40,900 nt of DNA from an uncultured Verrucomicrobiota bacterium (GTDB taxonomy: Bacteria > Verrucomicrobiota > Verrucomicrobiia > Limisphaerales > UBA1319), in the NCBI GenBank assembly GCA_903845125.1, contig CAIMWS010000071.1:1-40900 (forward strand). Reading direction: 5' to 3'. Made by a program: the position numbers and the translations under genes. The notes below the pieces were generated by a model. The model saw only the letters and a program-made list of their open reading frames with translations, was not told where the DNA came from and did not search any database. Shown here in pieces: positions 15,760 to 22,763 of this stretch (position 1 is the stretch's first letter; every line of letters starts with the position of its first letter).

Positions 15760-16692
15760 TCAATCAACTTTTACCGAAAACATGCCGAGGAGGCGGTCCA
15801 GGTCATCATCGTTGAAAAATTGGATTGTGATGGAGCCACGCCCTTTTTTATAGCGCAGAGCTACTTTCGAGCCGAAGCGTTCCTGCAATCTGACCTCCAG
15901 ATCGGCGATATGCACGTCGCGCGGCGGGGCAGTCATCGGCGATCCGGCTTGCTCCGGCGCGGACCGGTGGGCTTGCCAGCGGGTTACCCATTCTTCGGTT
16001 GCCCGGACACTCAAGCCATCTTTCACGACCGCCGTCGCGGCGGTGGCCTGGTCCCGCGGATTGTCCAAGCCCAGGATTACTTTGGCATGGCCGGAGGAGA
16101 GTTGACCCTGGCGGATTTGATCCTGGATGGGGGCTGGAAGTTTCAATAGGCGCAAGGCATTGGTTACAGCCACGCGGCTTTTGCCCACTTGGCTGGCGAT
16201 ATCTTCCTGGCGCAATTTGAACTCTGAACCCAGGCGCTCATATCCCAGCGCCTCATCGATCGGATTCAAATTCTCGCGCTGAAGGTTTTCAATCAGCATC
16301 ATTTGCAGCACGGAATGGTCATCTGCCTCCTTGATCACGATCGGCAACTCGGTCAGACCGGCCAGTTTGGACGCGCGCCAGCGCCGCTCCCCGGCGATCA
16401 GCTCAAAATTGTTGCCCTGCCGCCGGACTACCAGCGGTTGGATGATGCCCTTGGCCCGGATCGAGTCAGCCAATTCTTTCAATGATTCCTCGGAAAAATC
16501 CCGCCGCGGCTGCAGTTTGCTCGGTTGAATCCGGTCAATGGCCACCAAATTTTCCCGCCCGGGAGATTCCTCGGCGGCCTTGGGCGCGGCGGTTTTCTCC
16601 GCCGGAGCAGACGCGCTGGTGGCCGGTTTGGCCGCCGTTTGTGCGCCACCGAGCAAGGCCCCCAATCCCCGTCCAAGTGCAGGTTTTGACAT
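15760..16692 (-). CDS. parB: Chromosome-partitioning protein ParB
   Basis: 310 residues from the ATG at 16692, chosen because it puts the ParA-interaction motif GRGLGALL (7-14) at the N-terminus as in other ParB proteins; an in-frame extension of 19 residues is possible. An Ala/Pro-rich linker follows (17-45). The ParB/Srx domain carries the CTP-binding GERRWR box (101-106) and ENLQREN (135-141). The helix-turn-helix is at about 161-184 (RQEDIASQVGKSRVAVTNAL), and the C-terminal dimerisation segment contains ITIQFFNDDDLDRLL. It binds parS sites, loads as a CTP-dependent clamp and works with ParA in origin segregation. No parA is adjacent: upstream on the same strand is the serine hydrolase-NamZ gene, and the downstream genes are a PfkB kinase and def. 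Confidence 0.96.
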   Translation of the reverse strand: MSKPALGRGLGALLGGAQTAAKPATSASAPAEKTAAPKAAEESPGRENLVAIDRIQPSKLQPRRDFSEESLKELADSIRAKGIIQPLVVRRQGNNFELIAGERRWRASKLAGLTELPIVIKEADDHSVLQMMLIENLQRENLNPIDEALGYERLGSEFKLRQEDIASQVGKSRVAVTNALRLLKLPAPIQDQIRQGQLSSGHAKVILGLDNPRDQATAATAVVKDGLSVRATEEWVTRWQAHRSAPEQAGSPMTAPPRDVHIADLEVRLQERFGSKVALRYKKGRGSITIQFFNDDDLDRLLGMFSVKVD

Positions 16693-16698
16693 GATTTG

Positions 16699-16727
16699 AG
16701 CTTGTCCAACCGCCATGCACTTGTCAA
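16699..16727 (-). promoter_or_regulatory. Possible promoter for parB
   Basis: A perfect TTGACA on the minus strand (16727-16722) with a 17-base spacer to CAAGCT (16704-16699), ending 6 bases before the parB ATG. The -35 is ideal, the -10 poor (2 of 6). It is supported mainly by position in the 95-base gap after the upstream gene. Confidence 0.3.
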
Positions 16728-16787
16728 CCTCAGCCCGGTTGCAACCCATTCAACGTTCAATCGATCCACTCAACCATCCGCGGGAGG

Positions 16788-19163
16788 CTACTGGTAGAGC
16801 AAGAAACGGCTGCGGCGTTGCAGGAACTGATCCAGGTTCGGCTTCCAGTTTTGGCGGATCTCGGCCAGCGATTTGCCGGCTTTCAGGGCTTGGATGGTGG
16901 CCTGGTGCCCCAGTAGATTATCGAATTTATCCAGGTTGAATTGGGCGGGATATAGCTGGTGCAGGGTTTTGGCCAGGAGCAGCCCGATATCCACCACCGG
17001 GCATTGCTGGCGGTTGGCCAGGATGATGCCTACTCCTCCACAGAGTTGGTTTTTATAGGTGCTGGCATTGGGAGTGTATTGAATGGGGACGAAGGCCACC
17101 CCGGGCAGTCTGGCCTGGTTCAACTCGGCGGCCAAGGCCACATCTTTCACGTAGGGCGCACCAATTACTTCAAACGGCGTGCCGGTGCCGCGGCCCACCG
17201 ATAACGCAGTGGTTTCCAGCAAACCGACTCCGGGATACAAGGTGGCCTCGGTAAGGCTGCGCATATTAGGCGAGGGATTGATCCAAGGCAGTCCGGTTTG
17301 GTCAAACCACAAATCGCGGGACCATCCTTCCAAAGGAATTACGGTCAAGGACGCTTTGAAATTGCATTCCTCATTGAACATCCGCGCCAGTTCGCCAACG
17401 GTCATGCCATGGCGGACCGGTAGGGTATGAAAGGCGATGAAGCTGGTCTTGCCAGTCAAAACCGGGCCGTCCACCTCCCAGCCATTGATCGGATTGACCC
17501 GGTCCAGCACAATGAACTGAAGCTTGGCCTGGCCCGCAGCTTCCAGGCAATTTCCCAGTGTGGAAATATAGGTGTAAAACCGGCAGCCAATATCCTGGAT
17601 GTCGAAGACCAAAGCGTCCAAATCACGCAACTGCTCCAATTTGGGTTTCCGGTTCTCACCATACAAGCTCACTATGGGCAAGCCGGTTTTTTCGTCCACC
17701 GCATCATTCACCTTTTCATCCCGGTCGCCCCGGATGCCATGCTCCGGGCTGAAGAGAACCTTCAGTTGCACCTCCGGGGCGGCGCGCAGCAGGTCGATGG
17801 TGCTTTGGCGGTGCCGATCGATGCCGGATTGGTTGGTGATCAGCCCGATGCGCTTGCCTTTCAAAGGGCTGAATCCCTGTTTGGCCAGCACATCGATGCC
17901 ATTCAATACCGCCGCCATTTTGCCTGGTTTTACACTGGAAACTGGACGCTCGGTGGCTTTGGGCGCCTCCGCCGGGGGACGGGGCAAAAGCGCTCCTGGC
18001 ACATAGGCGAAATTGAAACCGATGACCGCTTCCGCCGCCAGCGTGCTCAATTTGGTCTGGAGCGCCAGCACATTGCCTTTGCCATCGGGATGCACCCGGT
18101 TGGACAGCAGAATCCAGAAGGTCTCCGAATGCGGATCGATCCAAAGGCAGGTGCCTGTCCATCCGGTGTGGCCAAAGGAACCCAGGGGGAAATGGGCGCC
18201 GCGGCGGCTGTATCCCGTATCGATATCCCAGCCCAATCCACGCCGTGATGGCACCGCCGGCGGGCTTTGCACGGAGGTCATCAACTGGACCGTGGCGGGG
18301 GTGAAAACCTGCACTCCGTCCAAACTGCCCTGGCCCAGCAGGAGGCGGGCGTAACGGGCCAGGTCGGCGGTGGTGGTGAACAAACCAGCGTGCCCGGCCA
18401 CCCCCCCCATGCAGCGTGCGGTGGGGTCGTGGACCACCCCGTGCAGGATGTTGCTTCCATCCCGCTCAGTGGGGGCGATGCGCCCGCGTTTTTCGGCCGG
18501 AGGCAAAAAACCGGTATCGACCATTTTCAGAGGACCGTAGATTTCCCGGGCGGCGAATTCATTGAGCGGCAGGCCACTGGCCCGGCGGACCACTTCACCG
18601 AGCAGAATGAAATTGATGTCGCTGTAGCGGAATACGGTTCCCGGCGGATCCTGGGGCTTCTCATGGCAGGCCAATTCGATGCCGCGCGCGTAGCCAGACC
18701 AAGCCGGGGAGCGGCTCAATCCGGGCCGCAGGCCTGAGGTGTGGGTCAGCAAATTCCGGATGGTAATAGTTTCCCGCCCTTCGCCATCAAATTCCGGGAG
18801 GATCGATTTCACCGGATCGTCCAAGTGGATTTTATGGCGCTGGATCAACAGCAGGATGCAGGGGGTCGTGGCGATGACTTTGGTCAACGATGCCGCATCG
18901 TAGAGGGTATCCTCCGCTGCAGGTTCTTCCGCGGGAACGATGGCCTTGTGCCCATAGGCGCGATGATACACCGTCCCCTGGCGCTCGAGCCAGAAAACCG
19001 CCCCGGGAGTGTCGCCGGCCTTAATGCATGCTCCGATGGCCGCGTCAATTTCTGCGAGTTTGTTGGTTTGAAAGGTGGCGCTGATGGGCTTTTCAGCTGC
19101 CAGGATGATGCCGGGGGCGGCCATCAGCAGGCAGATCCAGGTGTGTAAATTGGGGGCTTTCAT
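16788..19163 (-). CDS. Exported serine hydrolase fused to a NamZ (DUF1343, GH171) exo-muramidase domain
   Basis: 791 residues from the ATG at 19163, where a signal peptide begins (hydrophobic core WICLLMAAPGIILA). The longer frame to 19220 would run through a terminator stem and is rejected. Residues about 30-390 are a class C beta-lactamase/DD-peptidase-type serine hydrolase with S-L-T-K (nucleophile Ser92, Lys95), Y-S-D (Tyr180, in place of Y-x-N) and H-T-G (332-334, in place of K-T-G). Residues about 417-791 are the NamZ domain: KGKRIGLITNQSGIDRH, VLFSPEHGIRG (Glu474), VFDIQDIGCRFYTY and LDRVNPING. NamZ releases N-acetylmuramic acid from the non-reducing ends of glycan fragments. The fusion pairs a likely peptide-acting hydrolase with a muramidase, fitting peptidoglycan turnover or recycling in the periplasm. 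Confidence 0.93.
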   Translation of the reverse strand: MKAPNLHTWICLLMAAPGIILAAEKPISATFQTNKLAEIDAAIGACIKAGDTPGAVFWLERQGTVYHRAYGHKAIVPAEEPAAEDTLYDAASLTKVIATTPCILLLIQRHKIHLDDPVKSILPEFDGEGRETITIRNLLTHTSGLRPGLSRSPAWSGYARGIELACHEKPQDPPGTVFRYSDINFILLGEVVRRASGLPLNEFAAREIYGPLKMVDTGFLPPAEKRGRIAPTERDGSNILHGVVHDPTARCMGGVAGHAGLFTTTADLARYARLLLGQGSLDGVQVFTPATVQLMTSVQSPPAVPSRRGLGWDIDTGYSRRGAHFPLGSFGHTGWTGTCLWIDPHSETFWILLSNRVHPDGKGNVLALQTKLSTLAAEAVIGFNFAYVPGALLPRPPAEAPKATERPVSSVKPGKMAAVLNGIDVLAKQGFSPLKGKRIGLITNQSGIDRHRQSTIDLLRAAPEVQLKVLFSPEHGIRGDRDEKVNDAVDEKTGLPIVSLYGENRKPKLEQLRDLDALVFDIQDIGCRFYTYISTLGNCLEAAGQAKLQFIVLDRVNPINGWEVDGPVLTGKTSFIAFHTLPVRHGMTVGELARMFNEECNFKASLTVIPLEGWSRDLWFDQTGLPWINPSPNMRSLTEATLYPGVGLLETTALSVGRGTGTPFEVIGAPYVKDVALAAELNQARLPGVAFVPIQYTPNASTYKNQLCGGVGIILANRQQCPVVDIGLLLAKTLHQLYPAQFNLDKFDNLLGHQATIQALKAGKSLAEIRQNWKPNLDQFLQRRSRFLLYQ

Positions 19164-19191
19164 GGACAATGGTCGGTTGGATTGGCTAAGC

Positions 19192-19224
19192 AAAAAGGGC
19201 TTGTCAGAAAAATCCGACAAGCCC
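19192..19224 (-). terminator. Intrinsic terminator after the coiled-coil gene
   Basis: Perfect 9-base-pair stem (GGGCTTGTC with GACAAGCCC, 10-base loop) followed on the minus strand by TTTTT. It lies 41 bases after the stop of the coiled-coil gene. The T-run ends only 28 bases before the start of the serine hydrolase-NamZ gene. Confidence 0.85.
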
Positions 19225-19265
19225 CTGAAATCGCTGATTTTGCCTTCAGCCTCTATCCCGGAGGC

Positions 19266-20072
19266 CTATTTTTTGAGCGGCGCGTTGGTCTGCCCGGCCG
19301 GGGCATTGGTAGCTGGAGCATTGGTAGACGGCGCATTTACCTTCACACTGCCATCCTGATTCAATTCCACGTTCAGGTTAAAGTTGGTGCCCTTGGCAGC
19401 CTCCGGAGAAACAGCCACTTTGGCGGCTTCCTTCTTGGAGCTCGAGTATAAACCCAAACCGCGGCGGATCCATTCCAACTGACGGGCAATGGACAACTCG
19501 TCCCGCATCTGTTTGACTTTGTTGCGCAGGAACGCCAGGTCGTTCAGCTGGCGCTCCAAGTCGGCTTTTTCGGTTTGGAGGCGCTTGAGCTCCTTAAGGA
19601 GGAATTCGCGGTCACCTTCCGCCGAGGCGAGTTTCTTCTCGGTATCAGTGATTTGCTTCTCCAAATTATCGATGGAGGAATTGAGTTCAGTCATGCGTTT
19701 GGTGAGATCGTCACGCTGGCCTTCCAGTTCCGAAATTTTGGCGTCCCGTTTGGCGAGTTCATCTTTGGCCCGTTTTTCGGCCAACTTGGCATCCACATCG
19801 GCCTTGGCCAATTTGTTGCTTAAATTCACCACCTGGTTGGATTTGACCTCCAGTTCTTTGATGCGCGTTTCAAGTTTGTTTGCCAAATCGCCGCTTTTGG
19901 TCTCCAAGGCGTCTACGGCCTTGCTGGCAGTTTTCCAGTTATTGGAGAGATCCTTGGAGGAGTCGATTAATGTTTCCCTCTCTTCTTTGCCGGTATAAAG
20001 CACATAAACCAAGGCCGCCCCCAAGCCCAGGCAGACCAAGATCAGGATAATCACTACAGTCTTCGGTTTCAT
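19266..20072 (-). CDS. Membrane-anchored coiled-coil protein of unknown function
   Basis: 268 residues. A single N-terminal transmembrane helix (about 5-27) anchors the protein. Residues about 33-210 are a long, highly charged coiled coil (Lys, Glu, Leu and Asp, with LEVKSNQVVNLSNKLAKA and DLERQLNDLAFLRNKVKQM). A short tail follows with TNAP repeats (APSTNAPATNAPAGQTNAP). The topology suggests most of it lies outside the cytoplasm if the helix acts as a signal anchor. Comparable small coiled-coil proteins occur in Verrucomicrobia without a known role; a spacer or scaffold function in the envelope is a guess. It is monocistronic, ending at a strong terminator and diverging from the LON-domain gene at 20250. 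Confidence 0.85.
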   Translation of the reverse strand: MKPKTVVIILILVCLGLGAALVYVLYTGKEERETLIDSSKDLSNNWKTASKAVDALETKSGDLANKLETRIKELEVKSNQVVNLSNKLAKADVDAKLAEKRAKDELAKRDAKISELEGQRDDLTKRMTELNSSIDNLEKQITDTEKKLASAEGDREFLLKELKRLQTEKADLERQLNDLAFLRNKVKQMRDELSIARQLEWIRRGLGLYSSSKKEAAKVAVSPEAAKGTNFNLNVELNQDGSVKVNAPSTNAPATNAPAGQTNAPLKK

Positions 20073-20249
20073 ACGGATAAAGATTGCCGTTGGTCAGGGG
20101 ATTTGGCAAGCATTTAACGTGGAATAACCTGCATTTCCGATGGCGGGCGGCGGGTTCCTCGGGGAGGAGCGTTGCTGGGGCCCATTCCCGGCTTGGAATT
20201 AGTCCGCGATGGGGCTTGCTTTCGGGACGGCAGGTTTTAATGTTTTGTC

Positions 20250-20936
20250 ATGGACGTGCCGACTCAATTGCCGGTGCTTGTGGTTTCTGATATGCCTCTC
20301 TTTCCTGGGGCGATGCAGCCATTTCGCTTTACCGAACCCCGCCCTTTGCGCATGTTGTCCGATGCCCTGCATTCCCACCGCATGATGGTTGTGTCGGTGC
20401 GCCGCCCCTGGTGCAAAAGGGATTTGCCCTCGCAAATTTCGGGCATGGGGTTGATCCGCGCCTGCGTCACCCATCGCAATGGCCAGGCGGACGTCATCAT
20501 GCACGGCTTGTGCCGGGTGAAAATCCAGGAGACCATCCGTCTAAAACCGTATCGGGAAAACCGGGTGGAAGTCGTAAGCTCCGGCGGTGAGATGGCCGAT
20601 GTGGATTTGTCCGGCCTGGTCAGCCAGATCCGCCTACTGGCGGCCAAGCGTTTGAAGCAGGGCATCACCATCGATGCTTTGCGCATTGATAAATCCCTCC
20701 CTCCCTTGGACAATCCGCAAGTCGAAGAGTTGACCACCTACCTGCTGAAGAATTTCCTGGCTTACCTGTCCACCGTGGATGACCCCGGCCAGATCGCCGA
20801 TCTGGTGGCCTGCACTTTGCTACCCAAGGCAAGGGATCGGCAATTCATCATGGAATCGCTCAATGTCCGGTTCCGCTTGGAAGGGGCCATCAATTTCCTT
20901 AAAGAGGAAATCCGGAAACGGCCCCAACCGAATTAA
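20250..20936 (+). CDS. Stand-alone LON substrate-binding domain protein
   Basis: 228 residues, cytoplasmic. It opens with the characteristic start of LON N-terminal (LAN/PUA-like) domains, LPVLVVSDMPLFPGAMQPF (7-25). It continues through the beta-barrel (ADVIMHGLCRVKIQE) into the helical half (LVACTLLPKARDRQFIMESL), like the N-terminal part of the Lon protease. There is no AAA+ ATPase and no Ser-Lys protease domain. Such stand-alone proteins are common, and a role in recognising damaged proteins is assumed rather than shown. Its stop overlaps the stop of the convergent CvpA-like gene by 4 bases (20933-20936), leaving no room for a separate terminator. Confidence 0.92.
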   Translation: MDVPTQLPVLVVSDMPLFPGAMQPFRFTEPRPLRMLSDALHSHRMMVVSVRRPWCKRDLPSQISGMGLIRACVTHRNGQADVIMHGLCRVKIQETIRLKPYRENRVEVVSSGGEMADVDLSGLVSQIRLLAAKRLKQGITIDALRIDKSLPPLDNPQVEELTTYLLKNFLAYLSTVDDPGQIADLVACTLLPKARDRQFIMESLNVRFRLEGAINFLKEEIRKRPQPN

Positions 20937-22324
20937 TACTGGCGCAGAAAAACGAATTGCTGGCCAAATGCCTTAAAGCTCAGTTGATCCGCATCCACTT
21001 GGGCTTGAACATTTTCTGATTCACCCTTCGGATCCTTTACTTTGAGTGTATAACTGTTTTCTTCCCCTTCCCAATTGCCTTGGAAAGTCGTGGTTTCAAC
21101 CTTGACCGGAGGGGGGGTAGCCTGGTCCGGAGAGGGGGCAGCGGCCTGGGGTGGTGGCTGGGGTGCCATGCCATACCGTTGACGCATCACGGCTGACATG
21201 CCGGACATGCCACCGGCGCCCAAACCCTGCGGCTTGGCGGGAACTGCTCCTTGAGGCCTGGAAGGTGGCGGGGCCAACTGCGCCAGTTTATTGAAATCAA
21301 TGACATTCCCCTTTAACGTCAAAACACATTGGTTATCCGTGGTGGCTTTGAAAGTGGTGCCAGCCGCCATGGCCCCCAAAGCGCGTCGTACGGCCATCAA
21401 CTCCCGGCCGGTGATATCCGGCTTGAGCTTCTTGGCCACAATCACCACCTCCTCCGCATCCAGCACCCAGCGGCCCACAATCTTGAATGGATCGTATTTG
21501 GGCGATTTCCCGGTCTGCAAAAAAGTCTGCAAGTCAGTTAAATCCAGTGTGTCAACCAATTGCCATAATTCCGAGTTCACCATGAATCCTTGAACCCGGC
21601 CATTACTGGACAAATCAACCAAGCCCGGCTTGCTCTGCATGAATTCGAGGAACTCCTTCTCGTTGGCGGCGTCCATGATATCCTGGCGTTCGCTCCAGCT
21701 TAAGAAGGGAGGATACATGCTCAGGCGGTTTACCACTTGGGGGTTATTTTGGTAAAGAAAGGCCAGAACATCCGTCACTTGGTAAAATTTCTTGGGCATG
21801 TAGTCAAAGCGGGCCGCCAGGCGGTCCATCCCACTGCCAGCCATATCGCTGCGCAGGCGGGTGGCGAATTTAAGCCAGAAAGGATCCTTTTCCTCGTTGG
21901 CGAACTGGTAGGTGAAATATCCAATGGGGTATACGGCTGCCATGCACATTACCGTCACGATCAGGCCGTTGACGATGCCCAGCACCGCTCCCGTGCGGAA
22001 GTTAAGCCGGCTCAAGCGTAACCGGGTGATGTCATCCCGGTTGCGGAAGTGCTTCAGCACGAAAACTTGCGCCACAATGGCGAGGATGAGCATCACCAAC
22101 AGGATCACGGCATAAGCCAGTACGGCGGGCATAAGCCAAAGCCAAACCTGGTTGGTCATTCCCAACTTGGGCACCAATGGCGCAAAGGTGGGGCCCAAAG
22201 GCATGGCCAGCGCCCAAGCCAAAGTTACCCCCAACAGCATTATTCCGGAACCAACCACACCCAGCCCATAGCCGCAGGCAGCGGCCACCAGCACCAGTAC
22301 CAACATCAGAATCCAAATAGTCAT
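20933..22324 (-). CDS. CvpA-like membrane protein with a long soluble C-terminal extension
   Basis: 463 residues. The N-terminal 136 residues hold about four membrane helices (2-22, 24-45, 62-90 and 113-136), with the loop and helix pattern of CvpA-family proteins (GAVLGIVNGLIVTVMCMAAVYPIGYF). A long soluble part follows (140-330), a Pro/Gln/Ala-rich linker (about 335-410), and a small C-terminal beta domain ending QQFVFLRQY that resembles a lipocalin-like sheet. CvpA proteins are linked to colicin V production and envelope stress; this protein is over twice the usual length. The Pro-rich linker ahead of a beta domain suggests an extracytoplasmic module. It ends convergently against the LON-domain gene with overlapping stops. 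The function is unknown. Confidence 0.8.
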   Translation of the reverse strand: MTIWILMLVLVLVAAACGYGLGVVGSGIMLLGVTLAWALAMPLGPTFAPLVPKLGMTNQVWLWLMPAVLAYAVILLVMLILAIVAQVFVLKHFRNRDDITRLRLSRLNFRTGAVLGIVNGLIVTVMCMAAVYPIGYFTYQFANEEKDPFWLKFATRLRSDMAGSGMDRLAARFDYMPKKFYQVTDVLAFLYQNNPQVVNRLSMYPPFLSWSERQDIMDAANEKEFLEFMQSKPGLVDLSSNGRVQGFMVNSELWQLVDTLDLTDLQTFLQTGKSPKYDPFKIVGRWVLDAEEVVIVAKKLKPDITGRELMAVRRALGAMAAGTTFKATTDNQCVLTLKGNVIDFNKLAQLAPPPSRPQGAVPAKPQGLGAGGMSGMSAVMRQRYGMAPQPPPQAAAPSPDQATPPPVKVETTTFQGNWEGEENSYTLKVKDPKGESENVQAQVDADQLSFKAFGQQFVFLRQY

Positions 22325-22395
22325 AAGATCAAATTAAGGTCACGGTTTTTAAAAAGCACGCATAAAATCAATCCGGTTTCAAAAGTTAGCACTTT

Positions 22396-22620
22396 TCATG
22401 CCGTGGAAATTTTCAGGGGTTCAATGGGTTTGTGGTGTGGCGCATGGAATTCCTTGGGCAGTTTGGTGATGCGCCATTTTCCCGCAGTATTTGCGAAATC
22501 CGGCGAAAAATGGTCCGTAGTGGCGGCCTCCCCGGTCAGGTGGAAATCCGCCCCTGTCATCCAGTTCGCTTTGCAATCACAGGCCGGCAGAAAAGTGAAA
22601 TCCAAGCCAAACAAGGCCAT
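22396..22620 (-). CDS. Small hypothetical protein (74 residues)
   Basis: The only plausible gene in the 439-base stretch between 22325 and 22763. It begins at ATG 22620 and ends with TGA. It lies on the same strand as both neighbours, 143 bases downstream of the glycosidase-like stop. Third codon positions are GC-rich as in the surrounding genes. The protein has two close cysteines near the start (PACDCKANW) and a basic, His-rich C-terminal end (KLPKEFHAPHHKPIE). No domain, signal peptide or membrane helix is recognised. The plus strand here holds only frames that are continuations of antisense shadows. It may be a real small protein or a chance open frame; the rest of the stretch shows nothing I can name. 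Confidence 0.45.
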   Translation of the reverse strand: MALFGLDFTFLPACDCKANWMTGADFHLTGEAATTDHFSPDFANTAGKWRITKLPKEFHAPHHKPIEPLKISTA

Positions 22621-22763
22621 CCGGACTTTAGATCAGGGTGTGGCTACCGCATCCCAGGAAAAGTGAATTCCAGCAGGGCAATGCCCGCGATCGGATGGCT
22701 GAAACTTTTTGCCGTAGGTTTGAAATGGGCCGTATGCCATGGCGCAGCCGATTACTCCAGCCG

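Noticed and set aside
19164-19220. 19-residue N-terminal extension of the serine hydrolase-NamZ gene
   Set aside because: It would read through the upstream gene's terminator stem and would bury the signal peptide.
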